From contig CM065322.1 of the NCBI GenBank assembly GCA_033032175.1, positions 14,508,001 through 14,572,000 on the forward strand: a stretch of DNA of 64,000 nt, in the 5' to 3' direction. Numbering within the stretch: the first letter of the stretch is position 1; each line of letters starts with the position of its first letter. Below are positions 55,458 to 64,000 of this stretch, one piece after another. The stretch comes from Saturnia japonica (lineage: Eukaryota > Arthropoda > Insecta > Lepidoptera > Saturniidae). The position numbers and the translations under genes are program-made. Below the pieces are notes generated by a model. The model ran no database searches. It saw only the letters and a list, made by a program, of their open reading frames with translations, and was not told the DNA's origin.

Positions 55458-56423
55458 ATTTCGTTTTCACCAACGTCTAAGGGACACCTAAGACCTTAAG
55501 TGTTACCTAAATTTTAAGGAACAGAAATTCGACTCCTAACGACTCCGACTAAGTGACATTTATTTTACAAACAGTTCTTGTTAATTCGTTTTAAGTGTCG
55601 TAAAATGGAAGTGCAATTTTGGTTCTAGGAAGTTTTAGTAGAAGAAAAGAAACTGGGGAATTAATAGAGAAAGTCGAAGCTTTTTATTACAGCCAAGCAT
55701 TTACTGACAAAGGTCGGCCCTTTTTTTAATATGACTAAAAGATTTTTTTGCTAGATATAGGTTATCGAAAAAGGCAGTGTGTAAAAATATTATATTTATC
55801 TCTTTTTAAATTAGTTTACCATATAAAGTAGTTTTTTTTTTTTACTTTTGACAGGGAAAATTCGTGTCACCTATAAAACAATTTCTATATACATTGAGAT
55901 ATTTTACCAGAGTGGTAGCTGCGCGTGATATCAGTGTAGTAGCTACTTGCAGCAAGAGCTTAAGAAGCTATTCTTACTCGACTAATATTCAAACTTACTC
56001 CCATGCCCTTTACAGCAATCAAAAACTCGACCACAGGCGCCACCTATATTTTTTTTGTTTTGAGAAATAATAAAGAATCACGCATATCCGTCATAAGTTA
56101 TTATCTTAAGTTATAAAAAAAAAACGATAGAAATAATCTACTTCAGTTTTTCAGTTTTTTTTTTCTTCCTAAAAACCGTATTTGAACTATTACTATCATA
56201 AAAATAGCCATATCGTTCCTGCCGTTCTCAAATGATCCGTTTACCAACAGACAGCATTTAATTTTTTAAATTATTAATAACATATTTTGATCACTTATCA
56301 ATGAAGTAGTTCATAAAAGTATTTATTGCTAAATTTTCGGTGTTCCAAACGTTGGCTAGTCAAAAAAATTGACACCTAACTAAGTGTTTCCGTAAGTAGT
56401 CCTTAGTGGGGTGAAAACGAAAT
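55458..56423. mobile_element. 966-bp DNA element with 14-bp perfect TIRs
   Basis: ATTTCGTTTTCACC (55458-55471) and GGTGAAAACGAAAT (56410-56423) are perfect inverted ends, followed inside by shared CTAAGG and ACACTTA/TTAAGTG motifs. No transposase frame; the 68-codon frame at 55864 is unrecognised. No target duplication is evident, so the superfamily is open. Confidence 0.55.
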
Positions 56424-56734
56424 AAGTTATAAAGTAAGTAAATAAGTCGATTTGCCGTCTGTGCATTATGTCACCAGTATGTGAATAGGAATACACCAAT
56501 GTGAAATATACTCACGTTATTAATTTTTGAATTTATTATTAAAACCTACCTACTGTTTGCACATCAACTGTGTACATCATCTGGTGGATTGAATCGTACC
56601 TCTTTGATTTGTTGCCGCCGCGAGATCACTGTCAGATGTTATGATTAGCAGCTGGTTTTTGCTGGTTATACGTTTGCCCAAGACACCAGCGGTAAGCGAT
56701 ATTTCTACAAAATATAAAGATTCTTTTAAAATTT
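56424..56734. other. Unclassified stretch
   Basis: Nothing supported; a faint LINE O-like ACACCAGCGGTAAGCG at 56684-56699. Confidence 0.35.
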
Positions 56735-56860
56735 GGCATTTACGACTTTTAAATCAGTACCACCAGTTTGAAAAGCATCTCATTCATCAAGAGTAGGTGG
56801 CAAGAAACTCCATAGGTTTTAAGTATTTTTAACTCTGCAAATAATGTGTATAATTAACAA
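56735..56860 (-). mobile_element. LINE family H 3' UTR fragment
   Basis: CAGTACCACCAGTTTGAAAA, TCAAGAGTAGGTGGCAAGAA and ACTCCATAGG align with 41555-41600. Diverged. Confidence 0.5.
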
Positions 56861-56864
56861 TTAT

Positions 56865-57510
56865 ACTACCTGTGCCCCACGGTTTCACTTGTGTTAATCT
56901 TATCCGACAAACATCGAGCTGCCAACGCAACCGTGTAGCCTATTACAATTGGTCAATCTTCCCGCAAATACAAATTATTTTAATTTTTCATTATCTCATA
57001 AACTATGACCAATAATAACATGATATAAAGGGCAAAGTTTAACTTTATAAAATGGTCTTTATGATGAAGTAACTTTTGTTCGTAAGGATTAATATGCCAT
57101 GTTTCAAAATAATTCTTACAAATCAATTTTTAATTTACAAAAAAAAATATATCGCAAAATACCTTATTGTGGCTTATTTTTAAGAGATAGGCATATGCTA
57201 TCGTGGACTTTTTACATATATAATGTGTCAATATTTTTTAAAAAATTATATTTACGTATCATTAACCATTACGCCAGTGCACGCGGATAAAGCAGTTCGA
57301 GAGGGCTTCCACTTCCAACTTACTTAACAAAAATCAATATTAAAGGTTCACTTATAGTTGTAGCCTAATATTAGATAGTCTATACTATTTCTCGTAAATC
57401 TGGCTATGATATACAAAAAGAATTTTTCAAATTCGACTGGTAATTCCAGAGATTAGTCTGCTTAAACAAACAAAAAACTTTTCCGCTTTATTTTATTTAA
57501 AATATTATAA
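56865..57510 (-). mobile_element. Non-autonomous Helitron family B, copy 3
   Basis: CTACCTGTGCCCCACGG (decayed CTAG), CAACGCAACCGTGTAGCCTA, GCACGCGGATAAAGCAGTTC, ending ACTTTTCCGCTTTATTTTATTT. Colinear with 38270-38918. Confidence 0.7.
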
Positions 57511-58125
57511 CTAAATATTGTAACAGGCTTAAAATGTTACTATAGAACATAATATACCTATGTACTTATTACTAGCACCTATGTGCTGTTCAGTAATTTT
57601 GCCGACCTAGTGGGAATAAAACAGAATAAAAAATTTATTGTCTTTCGTAAATAATACCTTAATTATTTCAAAGGTAACTTAAGAATATTACAATGCATAT
57701 GGTTTGGATTCCATATTCAAATAGTTTGAACTGTTCTTTACAGTTACAGGTGTTAATAAAATAATTTAACCGTGATAGAAAAATAATTACCGCATTATGA
57801 AACAACTTTTAAGCTTATTTTTTTTATTAACATTCTATCGGTATATTTGTTACCTATTAACAACTAAATCTCTGAACGGATCACAAGAAAATTTAGTATA
57901 GATGTAGCATGACATATTGAGATGGATACAGTACAAAAAACATGCAGAAAAGTCACAGAATAAGCTACTAAATGAATAAGTAAAAACCGCATCTTTTCAA
58001 ATTATGTCATTCCTACTGTTGTAAGCTTTTTGAAGCGAGCTGTAAAATCACCCATTTTTGTACTATAAAAAAAGTATAAAATGAAATTTAAAATGAAAAT
58101 TTATATTGCATCAACTTTTAAATAA
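57511..58125. other. AT-rich stretch, nothing recognised
   Basis: No supported feature. Confidence 0.45.
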
Positions 58126-58190
58126 AGTAGCGTAGTCTCAATTCGAATGTATATTTTTTTAAGGATGTTCAGCCATCAATTTTTCGATTC
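58126..58190 (+). repeat. Dispersed repeat F, short fragment
   Basis: GTCTCAATTCGAATGTATAT and GGATGTTCAGCCATCAAT match the start of 11762. Confidence 0.45.
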
Positions 58191-59324
58191 TATTTTCTTA
58201 AAAATTGTCTTTTACTAATTTTGTTGAGTGAGCTCTTCTTGTGTTATTTTTTTTCAATGTCACTACTGGATCTAACCAAGTATATATTTAATTTCTTTGA
58301 CTTATTTTAAACTGAAATCTAATCTTTTAATTCAGTTTGTGTTTTATCTATGATTTGAAATTATTTTGGTTTCTTAATTATAATTTGTTATTATTTATTT
58401 ATTTTTAATGAATGATGTCAATTCCAAATAAATAAAAAATAATTTGTTAAAAAAACCCGCTATCCGCTACTGACTTGCGGCATATACAATTTGCACTTAT
58501 TCTATATAATTCAACCGCCTGTATATATATATATATACTTTTATCATAACCTCTTTAGCGCACTAATTACTTGCTTGAATAAAAATTGATTATTTATATA
58601 AGCTGCGTTAAAATTAAATTATGAATTTATATCAGTAAATAAATGTGGATTTGTCTGTCTGTTTATACGCCATTAGTTTAGAGTATATGTAAAAAAGCCC
58701 TCCGCGGAAACATTTGTGCGGAATCAAAGTTATGAATTTGGCTAACTCTCATTTTTTGTAACGTCTTAAAAAAAAGCAACAATGTATTTTTATATTATTT
58801 ATATTACTTTACATATATTTTTAAGTTTTACATAAAGTATAAATACACGAGTATTTTCTGAAATATGCATTTTCCTACTTTCTGAAGTATGTACATGATG
58901 GCTACATGCAAGTGACGACGCAGGCAAAACGTAGCACTACAAAACAGGATTGTAAATTGAAGTCGAATTGGAAATATTGTACAATGGTTTTTAATTAAAC
59001 AGTTGATTTCATATGTATCATACGATAAAAGGATTACACGATAAATGTGACATTTGATTTTTTATAATGTATATTATGAATATATCGGTACAGGAAATGT
59101 TTTTTTATATATTTTATTTTATTTTAAAAAGGTCACCCTAGTCTAGGTTTCATACCAGATGTGGTAAGGAACGGCTAAGTAAAAAAAGATACAAGTGTAA
59201 TAATTGGATTCTTTTTTAATTTATCTATAATATAGATGTTTTTTTTTTTTGCGAACCGTTAAGATGTATTAAGAATATTTTATGGATAAAGGTAAAAAAG
59301 ATTCTAAATTCTAGATAAAGGTTC
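58191..59324. other. AT-rich stretch, nothing firm
   Basis: 58640-58750 (TGTCTGTCTGTTTATACGCC) looks like a decayed Helitron-type repeat. A (TA)n tract lies at 58519-58536. Confidence 0.35.
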
Positions 59325-59383
59325 TGTAGGCAAGTACGGGAAGTGAGAATAACCTGTGAATGAAACCGTGGGGCAGGCCAACT
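59325..59383 (+). mobile_element. Helitron-like 3' end
   Basis: GCAAGTACGGGAAGTGAGAA, then AAACCGTGGGGCAGGCCAAC and CTAG. Only the terminal ~60 bp is recognisable. Confidence 0.45.
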
Positions 59384-59700
59384 AGGTGATATATTTGATT
59401 CTTTTTTAAATTGTATATATATATATGTCTTTTATTGATTTTTTTGGTTTAATGTCGTAGCTCCTTAGGTTAAGGCGGAAAACGACCAAACCAATTATAT
59501 TTAATAATTTTTTAGCTTAATTTGTCAACCAAAAACTATGTGTAACATAAAACTTTCTAGCTTAATAGATTTTGGTGCGCGCTTTTCTTTACACAAGTTC
59601 TATGACGTCATCCTGCGCAATTAGTTCGTGTTGCGCAAGGCGTGCTAATCACAGCGAGGCCTATTTGGTATTATTATTATTATAAATTAGCAATATTATA
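59384..59700. other. Unclassified stretch upstream of small ORF
   Basis: Moderately complex (GGCGGAAAACGACCAAACC, TGACGTCATCCTGCGCAATT). TGACGTCA (59603-59610) is a CRE-type palindrome. (TTA)n at 59670-59682. Confidence 0.3.
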
Positions 59701-59898
59701 TTGTACTGCTCTGTAAACATGGAAGTTCTAAACAATTACATTGAACGGATACCGAGTAACACTTCTGTATGTGTGTCATCTATTTCTAATGCATATGTAA
59801 AATTCATTACATTCACCGGATACCCTGTTCGTACCTTCAATACCGCTGATGATCACGGTAATATTTCTAAAGCATTATTTACCGTAGTTTACAAATAA
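59701..59898 (+). CDS. Orphan small ORF, 58 codons from ATG 59722
   Basis: I do not recognise this. From an AAACATGG start context at 59719-59726 it reads MEVLNNYIERIPSNTSVCVS... ending FTVVYK and TAA at 59896-59898. Amino-acid composition is balanced and unlike the low-complexity chance frames around it, and the stop is at once followed by AATTATA. No signal peptide, no membrane segment and no domain known to me. It may be a lone exon or captured fragment; a CRE-like TGACGTCA lies about 110 bp upstream. Confidence 0.25.
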   Translation: MYCSVNMEVLNNYIERIPSNTSVCVSSISNAYVKFITFTGYPVRTFNTADDHGNISKALFTVVYK

Positions 59899-59953
59899 AT
59901 TATACTCAAAGGACTGGGCATGATGCTATTAATAAATATGTATATATATATGA

Positions 59954-60420
59954 CTAGTTGCGCCCGCGGCTCCACTCACGTGGACCACAGGATGTTGTCG
60001 ATCTGGCACACGCGCGAATTGTACCACCCTCGCTCCCGGTTCCTTTAAAGACAAAAATGCTTAATTGTGGATGACACTTAAAAGTTAGACATATTATGTT
60101 CTTGCTGACTAAACAATTAGGTCTTTTAATGTTTAATATCTGGGTCTCGGTATTTAAAAAAAAAGAAAAATACCTATTTAGATAAACTTGTAATGCAAAA
60201 CATTACCTAAATACAAGAATTGCTCACTTAATATAATAATATAATTATGTAGTACATTAACTTGATATATCTTTTATATTTTACTCAGCGTAAACCATTT
60301 GAGCGCCCGAATTTATTTACCTTAACCAGTTTTTTTTATTTGCGCGAAACCCTAATTCTTAAAAAAAAATTAAAAATAGCCTAACTTATTCAATATAACA
60401 TCAGCTATCTACCAGTGAAA
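59954..60420 (-). mobile_element. Helitron family A, copy with lost 5' end
   Basis: Plus strand CTAGTTGCGCCCGCGGCTCC, CACAGGATG, AAAATGCTTAATTGTGG, then an extra ~110 bp (60130-60235) and TTTGAGCGCCCGAATTTATT, CAGCTATCTACCAGTGAAAG. The 5' terminal ~110 bp are absent, cut by the next segment. Confidence 0.65.
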
Positions 60421-60645
60421 GTAAAGATAGTGTGAGGTTTGAGACGAGACATGCTCTCCTTTCCGGGCCGAATTGTTGGGAAAGAGGCCGATAGTCGCGA
60501 TATCTGGTGAAATAGGATTGCTCACGGTCTTGCGTGGTTTGAACTACTCTCTCATAGGCGTGAGCTTCGTCATCAATACGTTGTGACCTACCCCCTGAAC
60601 GCTTCAAGAACTCAGTTCATCTGTACTGGGTGCGGAGGTATCTGT
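60421..60645 (-). other. Coding-like fragment of unknown origin
   Basis: A 68-codon minus frame (60401-60607) reads MKRSGGRSQRIDDEAHAYER, VVQTTQDREQSYFTRYRDYR, PLSQQFGPERRACLVSNLTL. Another short frame just upstream reads KATDTSAPSTDELSS. The composition is polar and gene-like and differs from neighbours. It sits between a truncated Helitron and a SINE. Might be a gag or host exon fragment. Confidence 0.3.
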
Positions 60646-60657
60646 CGCTTTCGCATC

Positions 60658-60988
60658 TTTTTTTATTTTTATTTTTTTGAGAACTGACTACACTGTTAGC
60701 CTTAGGGGCCCTATCCAAAAACAGAGCCGCTGCGGCTTTTACAGCTTCACCGGACTATGGGGGCGAGCGCTTAGGGCACTCAGCCGCGAAAGTTTTTGAC
60801 GACCCGCACGAGGTTGCCAGAGTGGCCGAACCTCGACTCGGGCGGTCGTCGCGAATGCGAAAAGGTCGCGGTCTATCTAATTCCCTAATCCTAAGAAAAT
60901 TCGAACTAACTAACATATACTCATATACACGTTCCCCTCCTCCTGGGAGGAAGGAGGAAACCATGCGTATGTGTATTTAGTAATCGGA
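60658..60988 (-). mobile_element. Poly-A SINE family W, full copy 2
   Basis: A/T-rich tail at 60658-60680, GAGAACTGACTACACTGTTA, CTATCCAAAAACAGAGCCGC, and the 5' end TCCGATTACTAAATACACAT on the minus strand. Flanked by CGCTTTCGCATC (60646-60657) and CACTTTCGTATC (60989-61000), a 12-bp duplication with 2 mismatches. Same minus frame (69 codons) as at 33790-34014. Confidence 0.8.
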
Positions 60989-61074
60989 CACTTTCGTATC
61001 GGCTTGAATAGTCACCTTATAGTAAGCGCGAGTTGAATGCAATCGGGGCCTGAGGTGCAGAGCGGGAGCATCTT

Positions 61075-61095
61075 CCCCCCCCCCCCCCCCCCCCC
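61075..61095. repeat. C21 homopolymer
   Basis: Twenty-one consecutive C. Rare in such AT-rich DNA; length should be treated as uncertain. Confidence 0.8.
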
Positions 61096-61099
61096 TTAC

Positions 61100-62954
61100 A
61101 GATTACTTACGATCCCTTGTAATTTTTTGTTTTTAATAATGATTGATTCGAGTCCTTCGAGTTCTGTTAAAATAAAAACATGTTTTTATTCATCGTCGCA
61201 CAGTAAATGGCGAAAAATGATTAAATTACAATGATTTCATTTTTCAGTTTGATTTCTCTGTTTGAGATAATTGATAAATAAATGTCTGATAAATTATGAC
61301 CTTTTTTTATTATGTTATACTAAATTATTATTTTTTTATTTAACATTGAAATTTATCGATATCCTCATTGTGGACAACAATAATTTTAATTAAGTATTTC
61401 TAATCACAGCACTATTGAATTCCTTAGCTCTGCATTTAACTCGCACGGGTACGCTTACGTAAGTGTTGTATTCAATCAACGGATGCTATTTAAATAATCT
61501 TTTAGCTTCTGCAAAGCCAAGATGAATCACATAAGTGACATACTATACCGAAGTCCGATAACAAAAACCGCTCTGGTTCATTGATACACTTAAATTGTTG
61601 TGAAATTTACATGTTTAGCGTAATTCAAAACAACTGTGCTATTGTTAAATTTCCATTATCTACAATTAAATGCAAATTAAGTTGTACTTAAATGATAAAT
61701 ATCAATAAATCATCAGACAACTATCAGTAACTTCCGCGATATTAGATTTTCATAAAATAATATGTCACGTCTTACCCGCGATATAATTATAAACAGTATC
61801 GCAACTGTGTTACTTATATTGTCATTTATTTTTTACGTAGAAGAATCCTTGTGTGCTGTAATACCATTATGTGAAAACAATTTCATCTAAAATTAATAAT
61901 TGAGGACAGAACCACGTTAAGCCTAAAAATAAAGCTAGTTATAATGTATAACTGTTGCAATACAACACCGATAAAACTACAGCTTTTCACTTAAACTTAA
62001 AAGCTATCAAACCAGATAAGTACTAATATCCCCATTACTGGATAGACACTTGATCGCTTTTCATAAGTAAAAAAAATTAGCAAAGTGCTTCTTATAATAT
62101 TTTTTTTAGTGGCACATAACCACTTATGACCGTATTCATACGTTCACGAATCGTGAAAAATCAAACATACGCTCGAATAGGCCGTAATAAATATCCAAAC
62201 CAAGTAGATGACTAATAAATGTCACGTCACTTATTTAATTTATGAATTGCATTAAAATACAAATCTTTATCATTTTATTTATCAAGTTAATATGTTCATA
62301 TTATTTACATTTTTAAAAACTACCACTAATTAAAATAGCGTTAGTCAGATTTTTGTAATATTTTACTTTTTATATTTAAATGAATTCTTGGTCATGTTGC
62401 AAATATGAGTTGGTCATTGTTTCAAGAATTCGTCCAGTAATAAAAACTTAGCAAGAGACTGTCAAAAAGTTGTTTGTTAGTTCTGGTCCCATAAACACAT
62501 TTTTGGTTATAGTTCTTTTGTACATTTTTACCGGTATGGGACTCAATAATTTAGCTTGTGTTTGTAAGAGCAAACTTTGCTTACTGTACAGTTTATATAC
62601 AATTTTCGTACGCGAATTTGCATCTCCATAAATCTACGCCTTTACCTACGTTAAACTGTCATAAATAATATAAATGGATTAGTTTATAGTTTGAATTGCA
62701 AAGGAATGTTTACCACTTAGATCCAATTCATTTTCAGTTAATAACGTTAGAACTAGAATTGAAATACTATGTGATTATTTTTTACTTATTAATTAGATGT
62801 TAATCATTTCGAATTACATTAAACTCTTTGTATTATATCAGGGCAAAATTAAAAGGGTAGATTTAAAAGTACAACGTCATCATCATGACGTTATGTACAT
62901 CTACTGGAAATGATAATAAGTGTATACAATTTTATACTGTAAAAAACTAATTTA
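61100..62954. other. Long AT-rich stretch, nothing recognised
   Basis: No frames, repeats or RNA genes that I can support. Confidence 0.45.
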
Positions 62955-63095
62955 AAAAGAATTAGATGTTGATAAACCCGATCGAGTTTCTTGCCTGTTC
63001 TTTTCAATGACTGGGACGTTTTCCGAACCGGTAGTAGTGTATTGAGATTCATAAGTGCCTTCTAAGGCAATAATGGAATTAAAAAAAAAAATATT
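62955..63095 (+). mobile_element. LINE family H 3' UTR fragment
   Basis: GATAAACCCGATCGAGTTTC, TTGCCTGTTCTTTTCAATGA, CCGAACCGGTAGTAGTG and AAGTGCCTTCTAAGG. Confidence 0.65.
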
Positions 63096-63224
63096 TTAAT
63101 CAATCGTTGGACGGATCAAGACCAACTAAGTATATCTCAGAGTATATATTTATACATGAAAAAATCTTATGTACGTCTATCAGTGAACGATCGATCGATT
63201 ATAGATGTGTTAGGGTCTGATAGG

Positions 63225-63400
63225 GGATGCTGGTGCAGTAATCGAGTCATCAGCACCGGAATGTGCAGAACAACATCTACAAGTCCAGCTAAGAATCTAT
63301 AGTTGTGCTTGATCACAGATTTTCATCTTGAAGAATGTAGCTTAGCCAACCGGGTTTTAGAAAATACTCATACCTTCTAAATTTGAATTCCGTGCCTTAA
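63225..63400 (-). mobile_element. SINE family G, decayed copy
   Basis: Reversed order of motifs is recognisable only in CACAGATTTTCATCTTGAAG and GTAGCTTAGCCAACCGGG. Weak. Confidence 0.35.
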
Positions 63401-63499
63401 GCCGTTATAGGTTTAGCACTGTGAATATTTTGAATACTGAATGAACAAAGAAATTATGGCTGTAAGTACATCCATAACCAAAACAATATAACTACATAC

Positions 63500-64000
63500 G
63501 AATTGAGAAACTCCAACTTTTTTGAAATCGGTTAAAAAAATCAATCTCATACATAAACTTTATAATATATAGATGTACAGCAGAATGGACTGTCGTTGCT
63601 GAAAATGCTTCCCGTGGGTAACCATTTAATTTCGCAATCTTCATTAAGTCCGTTATGGTGAAAATGATGCGTAACCGCGTCGTCGACGGTAGCACGATGC
63701 GTCCGAAAAGGTAGACCGACCAATAACACAGTGTGAAATTGTGGCCAGTAAACAAGCTGTTAATATAAAAAAGATAATTTATTACGACAGGTTGAATGAA
63801 CGGTCTGGATAACGCTCGATGTAATCAGGGTTTCCTTTTAATTCCTGTATGCATTAAGTTGGTGTAGCATATATTTTTATATAAATCACTGTCGACGTTT
63901 AATATACTATGTGGTTAAGAGATTAGGTGTAATTATTCTTTTATAAGATTTCAATTTTGTGTTATGTCGGTAGCAAATCGAAGTGATAAGTCACCTGCGA
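63500..64000. other. Repeat F trace, then unclassified
   Basis: GAATTGAGAAACTCCAACTT and TTTGAAATCGGTTAAAAAAA (63500-63540) are the reversed start of repeat F. 63600-63720 is more complex, but overlapping minus frames of 60-87 codons have no known domain. Confidence 0.35.

Noticed and set aside
1..64000. Bacterial-type features (operons, ribosome binding sites, CRISPR, attachment sites)
   Set aside because: The sequence is plainly eukaryotic repeat DNA; short prokaryote-like motifs are chance.

Overview
This 64 kb window is AT-rich eukaryotic DNA that looks like an insect, most probably a moth or butterfly (Lepidoptera). The clues are a dense carpet of short non-autonomous Helitron-like elements (5' TCTATAC...TAATATTATAAA, 3' ...GGCACAGCTAG followed by T), several lepidopteran-style non-LTR retrotransposon tails, tRNA-derived SINEs and a BEL/Pao gag remnant. 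I find no intact host protein-coding gene, rRNA or canonical tRNA gene. Almost every longer open frame is chance or a transposon relic, so this is intergenic or large-intron repeat DNA.

Layout. 0-10 kb: an imperfect-TIR MITE, several Helitrons, non-LTR tails (1.3, 5.8, 6.5-7.2 kb), a 183-bp duplicated unit whose second copy sits inside a Helitron, and two orphan promoter-like sites (2.7 and 8.5 kb). 10-16 kb: a MITE broken by a ~2.6 kb BEL/Pao derivative with two 516-bp LTR-like copies in INVERTED orientation around a gag fragment, and that gag is itself broken by a SINE with a perfect 13-bp target duplication. 16-27 kb: SINEs, Helitrons, and a CR1-like LINE 3' end with an RTE fragment in its 3' UTR. 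27-35 kb: less repetitive DNA, a 414-bp solo LTR with perfect 5-bp duplication inside a LINE tail, a GC-richer block with few recognisable repeats (32.7-33.2 kb), two SINE types and the 3' part of a jockey-like LINE. 35-47 kb: Helitrons, an apparent hAT-type non-autonomous element (8-bp target duplication) hosting a Helitron, LINE tails, a hairpin cluster at 44.1-44.4 kb and the fullest copy (about 720 bp) of a Helitron-like family seen four times here. 47-64 kb: SINEs, three non-LTR RT C-terminal relics, back-to-back Helitrons, a 966-bp element with 14-bp terminal inverted repeats, a 58-codon orphan small ORF and a second full copy of the poly-A SINE.

No pathway can be described. The biology is layered transposition: who inserted into whom can be read from broken copies and target duplications. 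The most unusual object is the inverted-LTR BEL/Pao structure. All repeat families were recognised by comparing sequences within the window by eye; family names are cautious, no database was searched, and boundaries without stated duplications are approximate.
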